From positions 1 through 64,000 of the forward strand of contig CADCHO010000005.1 of the NCBI GenBank assembly GCA_902801255.1: DNA of 64,000 bases. Reading direction: 5' to 3'. This DNA is from an uncultured Eubacteriales bacterium. GTDB taxonomy: Bacteria > Bacillota > Clostridia > Peptostreptococcales > Anaerovoracaceae. The notes below the pieces were generated by a model. The model made no database searches and was not told where the DNA came from. It was given only the letters and a program-made list of their open reading frames with translations. Each line of letters opens with the position of its first letter. Within the stretch, counting starts at the first letter, position 1. A program made the position numbers and the translations under genes. Below are positions 35,174-43,588 of the stretch, one piece after another.

Positions 35174-36233
35174 ATTTGTTTATCTCCTCAGGTTTTTTAA
35201 CGTATATAACTTTTCCGCCGGGCGGGTCCACCGGCATGTCGCTGTACACAAGCCATATCGCATCACACCTTGTCTCCGGCATGTCCGCGTATCCGTCCGT
35301 GAAAACTATTTTGGTTTCGGCATCGCCGGTGAAAGCTTTGACAGCTGTTTCGAAATTCGTTCCGCCGGCGCCCTTTATCTCAAGTTTTGATATATCTTTC
35401 TCGGAATGTATCTCCTGAAATCCGTAAAAGTCCGTATCAAAGCATCCTACTTTGACCACCGCATCTTCCCGCAGAAGGTCCTTGACCGCCCTTACGAAAG
35501 CCCGCAGAAGGTCCTTGTCGATCGACGCGCTGGTATCCAGGAGGATCTCAGCATGCGGTGCCGGATATGGTTTGAACTGCTCGATGAGGATGCCGTCTCT
35601 GATCCGGTCTGCAGGGAACCAGTCATAGTCCAGCTGCAGACTCGGCTCAAGGAGATCCGACAGACCCGCCACCGCCTGCGCCAGACCGGGATCCTCGATC
35701 TCACGGTCCTGAGCACCCTGCATGTCTCCTGCCTGCTTATCCTTGTCATCATCCTTTACCGGAATCAGGACCGTCAGCTCCTCAGACTGTTCCTCTGACT
35801 TTTCCTCCTCTGCAAATTCCGGATCATCTCTTTCTGCCTTTTCATAAAGTATCGTGTACATCTCTTCCGCGCTGATGCTTTTGGCCTCCTTTTGCCGGAA
35901 GATGTTCACAGGAGGTTCAAATCCGTCGGCCAGAAGGAGTTCATTTACAACCGCGGCACAAGCAAGATCCCAGATCTTTCTGTCACGTCCTTTGCCCCTT
36001 TGCTGATGAGAAAGCTGTATATGCATCAGCTGCTGTGCGATAAGATACGCCTGCGCATCCTGCGGAAACTGCCTCATGCTGCGGCCATTGTAGTAGACAG
36101 TCTTGTCACTATATCCTGTAGGATCCGCTAACGGAGTATTTTTGAACTCTATGACATTCATCAGGTCAGCCCATTCAGGACACTTCTCCAGAATATTCTG
36201 TTGTGTCTCATTTAAATCAAATCTATAGTCCAT
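35148..36233 (-). CDS. DUF2201/VWA-like protein with a lost HExxH site
   Basis: A 361-residue protein that partners the downstream AAA+ ATPase. The N-terminal half is the putative metallopeptidase domain of DUF2201 proteins. Where members have HExxH, this one reads QQLMH at residues 67-71, so zinc binding is probably lost. An acidic linker (about 137-185) leads to a VWA-like domain with the MIDAS start LLDTSASID and a later VFTDGYADMP. It is a likely scaffold or adaptor. It starts 35 bases after the 57-residue ORF. Confidence 0.78.
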   Translation of the reverse strand: MDYRFDLNETQQNILEKCPEWADLMNVIEFKNTPLADPTGYSDKTVYYNGRSMRQFPQDAQAYLIAQQLMHIQLSHQQRGKGRDRKIWDLACAAVVNELLLADGFEPPVNIFRQKEAKSISAEEMYTILYEKAERDDPEFAEEEKSEEQSEELTVLIPVKDDDKDKQAGDMQGAQDREIEDPGLAQAVAGLSDLLEPSLQLDYDWFPADRIRDGILIEQFKPYPAPHAEILLDTSASIDKDLLRAFVRAVKDLLREDAVVKVGCFDTDFYGFQEIHSEKDISKLEIKGAGGTNFETAVKAFTGDAETKIVFTDGYADMPETRCDAIWLVYSDMPVDPPGGKVIYVKKPEEINKYEVDFLIT

Positions 36234-36268
36234 AGCTAATGATGGTTTATAGTGAGCTAACTTCTTTT

Positions 36269-36442
36269 TCAGACGATCTCGTACTGAAGGAATTCGCTTT
36301 TCAGCTTTGTGCCCTCATCGATTCCCTCAGGCAGAAGCGCCCGCGCTATAAATACAGGTTCTTCGTTCTTATCTGTATCTGTCCTTTTAAGCCATGCGTA
36401 GTCACCATCTATGCGAATGACAGTGTAATACTTTGTCTCCAT
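36269..36442 (-). CDS. 57-residue hypothetical protein
   Basis: A short open frame with AAAGGAG seven bases before its ATG. The product begins METKYYTVIRIDGDYAWL and ends in SEFLQYEIV. It is compact, acidic and likely a small beta fold; I do not recognise it. It lies just upstream of the VWA-AAA-GDPD run on the same strand and is probably its first gene. Support is the ribosome binding site and protein-like composition. Confidence 0.6.
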   Translation of the reverse strand: METKYYTVIRIDGDYAWLKRTDTDKNEEPVFIARALLPEGIDEGTKLKSEFLQYEIV

Positions 36443-36515
36443 TAATATACTCCTTTGTATTACTGCCCATGTCTTTTGTATTTTCTTTTATAATATCATA
36501 TATGCTGCATACATA

Positions 36516-36541
36516 ATGCCCCGGAGTTTTCTCCGGGGCAT
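36516..36541. terminator. Hairpin after the SDR-SDR gene
   Basis: ATGCCCCGGAG and CTCCGGGGCAT form an 11-bp perfect stem with a four-base loop. The T tracts on either side are short. It lies 39 bases past the stop of the SDR fusion and should close that transcript. Confidence 0.6.
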
Positions 36542-36579
36542 CATTATAATATATTATCTTTTCCTGTCAGTTTTTCTGC

Positions 36580-38373
36580 TTATTTGAGATATCCTCTGAG
36601 CGGGCCTCCCGGCAGGTTGGTCACATCCTTGATAGCGTCAGCGATCGGTGCGACCTCAGGATTTGTCCTTGCGAGAGTCTGATCAACCTGTTTAATAATA
36701 TGTTCATCATATTCACGGTGCGTGACTACATAGAACTCATCCTTTTCAATCGCATCAAAGACTCTTGCTCCGAATCCCTCGATCGGATAACCCGTGCCGA
36801 TTACGAACTGAGCTGCTGCCTTACCCTTTGCGAATACATCGCTCTGATAATATGGATCATCTCCATGAGCGTATCTAGGCGGACGGTACTCATCTGCATG
36901 ATCGAAGCTGGTGCGTACGAAACCAGGACAGAATACTCCGAGATGGATATCTGCTCCGGCTTCCTGCATCTCATATTCGATACATTCTGACAGAGCTACT
37001 GCTGCATTCTTTGTTGTGTAGTAAGCAGCCATGCCTGTGCTGGTGATGAGACCTGCTACGGAGCATGTGTTCATGATGTTGCAGTGAGTGCCCTGCTTCT
37101 TCATGATAGGAATTACCTGCCTCATAAAGTAAACATGTGACAGATAGTTCGTGCGGAAGATCCACTCCCAGTCCTGAAGCGGAATAACGAATCCAGGTCC
37201 AGGTGTGCATGTGCCTGCATTGTTCATCAGGAGATCTATCTGACCCCATTTGTCCATAACCGCATTGACGACCTTTTCAGTCTCTTCATACAACGATACG
37301 TCTGCAGGGATGATCATGATATCTTCGGCACCATACTCTTTGGCAACATCCTCGATCTTTGCAAGTTCGTCAGCCATGATATCTACTGCAGCGATCTTCA
37401 TCTTTCTCTTGGCAGCTTCCTTGACAAATTCCTTACCGAAGCCAAATGCAGCGCCGGTAATTATCGCAACTCTGCCGGTCAGATCTCTGTCTCCCTTCTC
37501 ATATTCCTTACGCTGCTTGCCAACGTTACGGAGATCAGGATTGACATTGTTGACACTGTCGTAAATCTGCTTTCTGATGACAGGATCGTACTGCGGATGT
37601 GTCACGATATAGAACTGATCATCTTCGATGGCCTTGAAGCATTTTTCGCCAAAACCGTCGATAGGAAGTCCGGTTGTAACTACATACTCACTTGCCTTTT
37701 CGGAAGCGAAGAACTCGGCACTCTGATAATACGGATCGGATGGATCTGAGAATCTTGCCGGTCTGTGGCGCTCTGCATGATGCAGGTCGGTCTGTACGAA
37801 ACCCGGGCAGAAGATGCTGAGGTGGATGTTCTCTACACCGATCTCCTTGAGCTCATTCACTGTCGCACGGCTCAGTGAAACAGCAGCATGCTTTGTTGAA
37901 TAGTAGCCAGGCATCGCGTTACTTGTAAGAAGACCTGCGATCGAGCATACGTTGAGGATGTTGCAGTGTGTACCCTGCTTCATCATGATAGGAATTACCT
38001 GTTTCATCATATAGATGTGCGAGAATACGTTGGCGTACATCATCCATTCCCAGTCTCTCAGAGGCAGGTTTGAAATAGTTCCGCCTTTGCCTGTTCCTGC
38101 GTTATTGATCAGGAGGTCGATCTGTCCCCACTTTTCCATGGCGGTTTTAACGACCTTCTGTGTGTCTTCGAACAGCGACACATCAGCCTGCAGGCAGACG
38201 ATCTCCTCAGCACCGAGTTCCTGTGCCAGAGGTCCCACCAACTGCACTTCATCGCCCTCTATGTCTACTGCCAGGATCTTCATGCCGCGTTTAGCAGCTT
38301 CCTTGACATATTCTCTGCCGAAACCATTCGCAGCTCCGGTTATGACAGCTACTCTTCCTTTAAAGTCTTTCAT
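36580..38373 (-). CDS. Tandem short-chain dehydrogenase fusion (SDR-SDR)
   Basis: A 597-residue protein made of two complete classical SDR domains. Domain 1 (1-285) has TGAANGFG at 12-19, NNAG at 90-93, Ser144 and YYSTK with Tyr157/Lys161. Domain 2 (from about 296) has TGAAFGFG at 306-313, Ser438 and YYTTK with Tyr451/Lys455. Both catalytic sets are intact. The halves resemble each other and the single SDR at 44564, sharing KQGTHCNI and EGFG/DGFG tails. It should be an NAD(P)-dependent alcohol/ketone oxidoreductase with two active sites. AAGGGGAGGG precedes the ATG. It follows the OYE-ADC gene by 93 bases, across a hairpin. Confidence 0.9.
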   Translation of the reverse strand: MKDFKGRVAVITGAANGFGREYVKEAAKRGMKILAVDIEGDEVQLVGPLAQELGAEEIVCLQADVSLFEDTQKVVKTAMEKWGQIDLLINNAGTGKGGTISNLPLRDWEWMMYANVFSHIYMMKQVIPIMMKQGTHCNILNVCSIAGLLTSNAMPGYYSTKHAAVSLSRATVNELKEIGVENIHLSIFCPGFVQTDLHHAERHRPARFSDPSDPYYQSAEFFASEKASEYVVTTGLPIDGFGEKCFKAIEDDQFYIVTHPQYDPVIRKQIYDSVNNVNPDLRNVGKQRKEYEKGDRDLTGRVAIITGAAFGFGKEFVKEAAKRKMKIAAVDIMADELAKIEDVAKEYGAEDIMIIPADVSLYEETEKVVNAVMDKWGQIDLLMNNAGTCTPGPGFVIPLQDWEWIFRTNYLSHVYFMRQVIPIMKKQGTHCNIMNTCSVAGLITSTGMAAYYTTKNAAVALSECIEYEMQEAGADIHLGVFCPGFVRTSFDHADEYRPPRYAHGDDPYYQSDVFAKGKAAAQFVIGTGYPIEGFGARVFDAIEKDEFYVVTHREYDEHIIKQVDQTLARTNPEVAPIADAIKDVTNLPGGPLRGYLK

Positions 38374-38427
38374 AATACCCTCCCCTTGTTGGTATTGTGA
38401 TGCGCATCTAACCTTTTTTTAAACTGC

Positions 38428-38450
38428 GGGGACCGCATCAGGCGGTCCCC
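38428..38450 (-). terminator. Hairpin between OYE-ADC copy 1 and SDR-SDR
   Basis: GGGGACCGC and GCGGTCCCC pair over nine bases with loop ATCAG. There is no T-run on the minus strand, so it is better read as a partial terminator or mRNA-stabilising element within the left-arm operon. A further 10-bp palindrome, GATGCGCATC, lies at 38399-38408, just upstream of the SDR-SDR ribosome binding site. Confidence 0.5.
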
Positions 38451-38466
38451 AATTTAATACAAATCA

Positions 38467-41283
38467 CTATTTGCGGCCTACTTCCATAAATGCGGTCCTG
38501 TCATACCATGCAGGCAGGATCTTCTTCATTGTGGATTCTGCATCAACATCCTCCAGTTTCTGGAGTGCTGTGATAAGCAGGTTGTTCTCAGCGTAAGCTC
38601 CGCCGACGATCGTGTTGACCGGCAGGCAGCCCCATGGATCATCGATGCTGGACTTAAGCTCGAACTTGGTTACGAAGCCAGGCTTCCAGTCGTCATATTT
38701 GTACTTAACAACGTTTCTCATCAGGAATACATTAGCGAAATTCCACATACCGTTTTCATCAGGCAGTCTGTCGAAGTGGATGTAGTATCCGCTTCCTGCT
38801 GTCTCAGCACCAGGTGCCGGTGCCTGATAGAGCACGTGCATGAGCGGGTGGTTGTACTGGCCGAGCTGCATCTCGAGATCGATGAGCTGTGTGCCTCTTC
38901 TTGTGACACCTACAGTTACCTTGCCTGTCTCATCATCCTTTCTGATCATGAACTCAGCATCGAGCTTCTTAGGAATAGCCGAGTTGTCTCTGCCGAGCTG
39001 TGTAGCCATCTCAGCACCCTGTCCACCGAGTACCAGGGAAATGGTGTACATTCCGAGCTGGCCCTTGTATGTGCAGTATACGCCGAGGATAGCCTCATAG
39101 TAGTTGTCTGCAAATGTAGGGTTCTTGATGTGGCATGCAGAAACTGTGACTACAGGAACCGAGAATGGTTCGAGTGGTTCAGGCAGTACCGCTCTGATGC
39201 ATTCAGGCTGTGTCAGGTATGCAACATATGTGCCTTCCTGTCCGCGCATGTGGCTGATCTTCGAGAATGACTTGAACTGTCCGTCGCCGATCTTGAAGCT
39301 GAGAGGCTCTTCCTTGAACAGGGATGCACCAACTTCATATCCGCCGCGTGTTGCAGGAGCGATAGTTCCGTCGACTACAGCAGAGCCGATAACCTTTGTG
39401 CAGATGCCCTTCTCTTCAAGGCCTGCCTTGAGCGACTGATCAGGCTTATAGCCGAGGGACAGTACTACAGCGTCTGCATCGATCTTCTTCTCTTCCTTTG
39501 TATCAACATTCTCAACGATAACGCCGTCTGCGGTGATCTCCTTGAGAGCATTGCCGAGCTCATACTTAGCGCCGAGTGCGGCAAGTCTTGTCTGTACATC
39601 TACTACATTCAGTCTGTAAGCATTAGGAGCAGCTACCTTGAGCATGTCTACGAATGTTACTTCAGCGCCGGTCTCAGCGAGATACTCACCTGCCTCAAGG
39701 CCTGTGAGTCCTGCACCGATCATTGCTACCTTCTTGCCGGCGAGGTCTACTTTTCCGTTGAGTACATCGTTAACAGCAAATACGTTCTTGCCGTTTACTC
39801 CCGGGATCTTCGATGGGAAGATCGAAGTCGAACCGGTAGCAAGTACTACTGCTTCAGGCTCCATAGCTGCGATATCGTCTACAGTTACTTCCTTGCCGAG
39901 GCAGATCTTTACGCCGGCTTTTTCCATATCCTGCTTGAGATAATCGATGAACCACTGCATTCTCTCCTTGCGAGGAGGTTTCTTAGCAAGGTTGACTGTT
40001 CCGCCGAGCTCTTCCTGACGGTCGATGAGCGTTACGTCAACGCCCCTCTTAGCCAGTGTTGCAGCTGCGTACATTCCGCCAGGGCCGCCGCCTACTACTA
40101 CAGCCTTGTGCTCGCCGACTACAGGCTCAAGATCTCCGTAACGGAGCTCATTGCAGGCACGAGGGTTGACAGCGCATTCATATGGGAGTCCCTGAGCGTT
40201 GAGAGCAAGCAGCGATTCGAAGCATCTGAGGCATGCGATGCATTTATTGAGCTCATCAACTCTGCCTTCCTGAACTTTCTTGCCCCACTCAGCATCTGCG
40301 ATCCATGTTCTGCCCATTCCGACGAAGTCTACAACGCCTTCCTCGAGGAAGCTCTGAGCAACTTCAGGCTCACGGATAACGGATACCGCGATAACAGGGA
40401 TCTTTACCGAATCCTTGACCGCCTTAACGAATGGCTTTCTCCATCCCTGAGGGAATGAGATAGGCTCTACCGAGAAGCTTCCTGTCTCATAGAGGCCATC
40501 GGAAACGTCTACGAAGTCGATGCCGGCTTCTTCCATGCACTTAACGATCCTGATACCATCTTCGAGTCTGATTTGATCTCCCTCATATCCGAGCTTATCG
40601 AGGAACTCGATAACGGATACTCTGCAGCCGAGTACGAAGTCAGGACCGCACTTCTCACGGATGTCTGCGATGATCTCGAGGACCAGGCGCATTCTGTTTT
40701 CAAAGCTTCCACCGTACTCATCATCTCTGTAGTTGGTGTATGGCGAGAGGAACTGCTGAAGCAGATAGCCATGAGCGCAGTGCAGCTCAACACCGTCAAC
40801 GCCTGCCTTCTTGCATCTGAGAGCAGCATCTCCGAACTGACCTACGAGCTCATGGATCTCATCGATCGTCATAGGTCTTGTCTCCTGCTGTGATACCTTG
40901 CATACTCTGTCGGAAGCCGATACGCATGGCTGTCCGCCGATCAGCGAAGATACACCTTCTCTGCCAGGGTGGTGCAGCTGGATGAAGATCTTTGAACCGT
41001 GTTTGTGAACTGCTGCTGCGAGTTCTGCGATACCCTGAATGTGATAATCTTTGGTAGCAGCGATCTGTCTCATCATTCCGGCACCGGTAGCCTCATTGAC
41101 TCTGCAGATCTCAGGCATGATCAGTCCGCATCCGCCGGCTGCTCTGTCTTCATAATACTTGATCATTGCAGCACCAGGTGTACCGTCGAGATTAGCCAGG
41201 TTAGTTCCCATCGGAGTCATAACCAGTCTGTTCTTAAGCTCGACATTACCGATCTTTCCCTTTTCAAATAGTTTATCGTACAT
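38467..41283 (-). CDS. Old-yellow-enzyme / acetoacetate-decarboxylase-family fusion, copy 1
   Basis: A 938-residue fusion. Residues 1-345 are an FMN TIM barrel of the 2,4-dienoyl-CoA reductase/BaiCD type, with IQLHHPGREG, ELHCAHGYLLQQFLSPYTN (His168, His171) and DEYGGSFENR. The 4Fe-4S ligands are Cys348, 351, 354 and 370. Residues 390-655 are a FAD/NAD(P) domain with VVVGGGPGGMYAA and MIGAGLTGLEAGEYL. Residues about 660-938 match the acetoacetate decarboxylase family: LPEPLEPFSVPVV, GRDNSAIPKKLDAEF with the Lys772-Lys773 pair, and DPWGCLPVNTIVGG. It should reduce an activated C=C bond; the last domain may decarboxylate a 3-keto acid through a Schiff-base Lys. AAAGGGG precedes the ATG. Confidence 0.88.
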   Translation of the reverse strand: MYDKLFEKGKIGNVELKNRLVMTPMGTNLANLDGTPGAAMIKYYEDRAAGGCGLIMPEICRVNEATGAGMMRQIAATKDYHIQGIAELAAAVHKHGSKIFIQLHHPGREGVSSLIGGQPCVSASDRVCKVSQQETRPMTIDEIHELVGQFGDAALRCKKAGVDGVELHCAHGYLLQQFLSPYTNYRDDEYGGSFENRMRLVLEIIADIREKCGPDFVLGCRVSVIEFLDKLGYEGDQIRLEDGIRIVKCMEEAGIDFVDVSDGLYETGSFSVEPISFPQGWRKPFVKAVKDSVKIPVIAVSVIREPEVAQSFLEEGVVDFVGMGRTWIADAEWGKKVQEGRVDELNKCIACLRCFESLLALNAQGLPYECAVNPRACNELRYGDLEPVVGEHKAVVVGGGPGGMYAAATLAKRGVDVTLIDRQEELGGTVNLAKKPPRKERMQWFIDYLKQDMEKAGVKICLGKEVTVDDIAAMEPEAVVLATGSTSIFPSKIPGVNGKNVFAVNDVLNGKVDLAGKKVAMIGAGLTGLEAGEYLAETGAEVTFVDMLKVAAPNAYRLNVVDVQTRLAALGAKYELGNALKEITADGVIVENVDTKEEKKIDADAVVLSLGYKPDQSLKAGLEEKGICTKVIGSAVVDGTIAPATRGGYEVGASLFKEEPLSFKIGDGQFKSFSKISHMRGQEGTYVAYLTQPECIRAVLPEPLEPFSVPVVTVSACHIKNPTFADNYYEAILGVYCTYKGQLGMYTISLVLGGQGAEMATQLGRDNSAIPKKLDAEFMIRKDDETGKVTVGVTRRGTQLIDLEMQLGQYNHPLMHVLYQAPAPGAETAGSGYYIHFDRLPDENGMWNFANVFLMRNVVKYKYDDWKPGFVTKFELKSSIDDPWGCLPVNTIVGGAYAENNLLITALQKLEDVDAESTMKKILPAWYDRTAFMEVGRK

Positions 41284-41481
41284 AAATTCCCCTTTCTTCC
41301 CTGTAAAAAGCGCAGGCAAAATAAGCTGGAGATATAATTTATCCTGAGTAAATTTTATATGGTGCGTTCATGAGCCGCATTATCCTGCTTATCCAAAACA
41401 ATAAAGGACATTTGTGCACTGTAACCAATTAGGTGCGGGAGTATTCAGAAGCCTGTATATTTAAAGTGTTTTTTGCCTCTT

Positions 41482-41502
41482 ATGCATTTTGCACACAGTC
41501 AA
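41482..41502 (-). promoter_or_regulatory. Candidate operator and -35 region of the left arm
   Basis: On the minus strand TTGACT (41502-41497) is followed two bases later by GTGCA-AAA-TGCAT (41494-41482), one mismatch from the palindrome GTGCA-N3-TGCAC. It lies about 200 bases upstream of OYE-ADC copy 1. I could not find a good -10 at the usual spacing, so the start point is uncertain. A further TTTGTGCAC half-site is at 41411-41419. Confidence 0.5.
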
Positions 41503-41520
41503 CATTGGCAATTATTACAA

Positions 41521-41549
41521 TTGACTTGTTGTGCATCGTACACTAATGT
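41521..41549 (+). promoter_or_regulatory. Promoter of the PucR gene with operator in the spacer
   Basis: TTGACT (41521-41526) and TAATGT (41544-41549) are spaced by 17 bases. The spacer contains GTGCA-TCG-TACAC (41531-41543), one mismatch from the GTGCA-N3-TGCAC palindrome. A protein bound here would block or remodel the promoter, so the regulator may control its own gene. Confidence 0.6.
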
Positions 41550-41611
41550 GTAATCGATAAGCATGCCGCGTTCTGCAGCATTCACCTACTATTTGCAGGA
41601 GGACACGCGTT

Positions 41612-43138
41612 ATGATTTTCCGTGAGTTGATCGAACACATGCGGGCACTTTCCCCTATAGAAACCATTGCTGATAACTCCACCTCAGACATTACGGAGGT
41701 CAGGTTCATGGATCTCCGTCAGACGGACTTCAGCAGCAATGTTCTTTATTTCAGCAACAATCTTCATGATGTAACCGCTCTCCCTCCACAGTGCATAATC
41801 ACCGATGCCGAAAGCATCGAAGGATTATCCACTGAAGGCCGTAATATAGCGGTGGTCCCTGAAGTCGATTTCGGCCTGGTCTTCAACAACGCATTCCAGC
41901 TGGTTATTGATTCTCACAAAGATGGTTATTATGAATCAATGATGCGTACACTCGATCTTGTCCGCAACGTTGATGCCCTTATAGACATAGCCTCCCGGTC
42001 ATTCGGAGCTTCTCTGGTTTTTATTGACAGGGATTTCCGCATTCTCAGCTATTCCACCCAGATACCCGTAACTGACGAGTTATGGAAGCACAATATCGAG
42101 CAGGGATACTGTGACTATGAGTTCATCAAGGCAGTCAGATCGCTCAAGTCCGTACAGATGGCAGATTCCACGATGATGCCGATAGAAGTGTCCTGTACAT
42201 CATCACCATTCCAGAAGTTCTCGTGCAGAGTATACTGCCGCGATATATGGATAGGCTTTCTGATAGTCATAGAGGGATACGACTCATACAGGGTCGAACA
42301 TGTTGAAATGCTCAAGGTTCTGAGCGGTGTTCTGGGATATGCCGTGATGAAATACGAGCCGAGCTATTTGTACATGACCAGTGACTATCACCGCTTCCTT
42401 TACAATCTGGTCATAGGTGCAGACGCAGCTGCACTTCCTGAGGCCTACATGAACCTCACCTTCCCTTCCAAGATGCAGGTGCTGTACTGCCGTGCCACAG
42501 GCAATCAGTCCATCTTCCCGCAGGAAGGAGCTTTGACAGAGATCATGATGACCATACTTCCGGGCTGTCATGTCATCGGCAGACGCCGCAGCGCCATCAT
42601 CATCGGAAGCCGCGACATGCTGCAGAAAATAGGGCTTGTACTTTCTGCCTTTCCGGCCGAATGCATCACCAAGATAGGAGTCAGCCTTCCCTTTGAAGAT
42701 ATTTCAACACTCAAGGCTCATTATGATGAAGCCCACGACGCACTTGAAATGGGTCTCATGCTTGATCCCGATCTGAGCATATATACCTTTGAAGACTATG
42801 GAATATATGCCATGTTCAGGACAGTCGGCGAGGCAGAAGATCTCGGCAGATATCTCCATCCCGCACTCCCGGTCCTGTCCGACTACGACAGTAAAAACGG
42901 AACACAGCTGGAGCTGACGCTCTATACATACCTGAAATGCGCCTGCAGCACTACTGACACAGCAGATGCTCTTTTCCTTCACAGAAACAGTGTCATCTAC
43001 AGGCTGCACCGTATTGAGGATCTGTGTGACATAGATCTTTCAGATACGGATACGGGTTTCAGGCTCAGGCTGTCGTTTGCAATCAGCAATGTTATCAATC
43101 AGAGGCGGACCTGGTCGGGCAAAGACCTTAACGCATAG
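41612..43138 (+). CDS. PucR-family transcriptional regulator
   Basis: A 508-residue regulator. The N-terminal region resembles the PucR ligand domain, a middle region (about 110-240) looks GAF-like (IDIASRSFGASLVFIDRDFRILSYS), and the C-terminus has the PucR helix-turn-helix, LTLYTYLKCACSTTDTADALFLHRNSVIYRLHRIEDL. Such activators sense small metabolites such as purine breakdown products or aromatic acids. GGAGGA precedes the ATG. It lies between the two divergent arms of the cluster and is the obvious candidate for controlling them. Confidence 0.88.
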   Translation: MIFRELIEHMRALSPIETIADNSTSDITEVRFMDLRQTDFSSNVLYFSNNLHDVTALPPQCIITDAESIEGLSTEGRNIAVVPEVDFGLVFNNAFQLVIDSHKDGYYESMMRTLDLVRNVDALIDIASRSFGASLVFIDRDFRILSYSTQIPVTDELWKHNIEQGYCDYEFIKAVRSLKSVQMADSTMMPIEVSCTSSPFQKFSCRVYCRDIWIGFLIVIEGYDSYRVEHVEMLKVLSGVLGYAVMKYEPSYLYMTSDYHRFLYNLVIGADAAALPEAYMNLTFPSKMQVLYCRATGNQSIFPQEGALTEIMMTILPGCHVIGRRRSAIIIGSRDMLQKIGLVLSAFPAECITKIGVSLPFEDISTLKAHYDEAHDALEMGLMLDPDLSIYTFEDYGIYAMFRTVGEAEDLGRYLHPALPVLSDYDSKNGTQLELTLYTYLKCACSTTDTADALFLHRNSVIYRLHRIEDLCDIDLSDTDTGFRLRLSFAISNVINQRRTWSGKDLNA

Positions 43139-43171
43139 CTAAACTTATACAAATGCACAAACCATTCACAC

Positions 43172-43201
43172 GGATGCTTCATATCGGAGCATCCCTTTTT
43201 T
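43172..43201 (+). terminator. Terminator of the PucR gene
   Basis: GGATGCT and AGCATCC pair with a nine-base loop and run into CTTTTTT. It isolates the regulator from the right-arm operon, which must start from its own promoter. Confidence 0.88.
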
Positions 43202-43279
43202 ATGTACTTTTGTTCTTTCTGAAGGTCTTTTGTGCACCTTTGACAATTGCTCTCTTTTGTTTTGGTAACGCTGAATATT

Positions 43280-43292
43280 GTGCAGTATGCAC
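43280..43292 (+). promoter_or_regulatory. Perfect GTGCA-N3-TGCAC operator ahead of the right arm
   Basis: GTGCA-GTA-TGCAC is a perfect 13-bp palindrome 60 bases upstream of the small ORF. A weak -35-like CTGAAT lies three bases before it and CATAAA (43294-43299) follows at 17-base spacing, copying the layout at 41521-41549. A half-site TTTGTGCAC is at 43229-43237. Confidence 0.55.
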
Positions 43293-43351
43293 GCATAAAC
43301 ACATAATTAGGTAAGATGACAAGTTATTGCCCGAAACAAATGAGGTGACAA

Positions 43352-43543
43352 ATGAAAGCGATAGCAAAGTTTATATGCGGATGCGCAGCATTGCTTTGTG
43401 CGATGCACACGGCAGAATGGTTCCTGGTTGGGCGCAAGGTGGCTGCCGCAGCTGATATCCCTGTAAAAGAAGCTCTTCCACAGTGTCTGCTGAGGGGATT
43501 CCTCTGGTGGAAGCCTATCAAGGAAGAAATGGAGCTTGAATGA
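43352..43543 (+). CDS. 63-residue putative membrane peptide
   Basis: A short frame starting MKAIAKFICGCAALLCAMHTAEWFL, with GAGGTGA upstream at good spacing. The first 25 residues are hydrophobic enough for one membrane helix. The rest contains RGFLWWKPIKEEMELE. I do not recognise it. It is the first gene of the right arm, 45 bases before the dehydrogenase gene. It could anchor or escort the pathway enzymes, but nothing shows this directly. Confidence 0.6.
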   Translation: MKAIAKFICGCAALLCAMHTAEWFLVGRKVAAAADIPVKEALPQCLLRGFLWWKPIKEEMELE

Positions 43544-43588
43544 ACATATCTGTTTTTATGAGTGATATCTGATAAGGAGGTATCTGAA

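Noticed and set aside
41612..43138. LysR-type or IclR-type regulator for the divergent cluster
   Set aside because: The helix-turn-helix is C-terminal with the LHRNSVIYRLHRIEDL pattern of PucR proteins; LysR and IclR have N-terminal helix-turn-helix domains.
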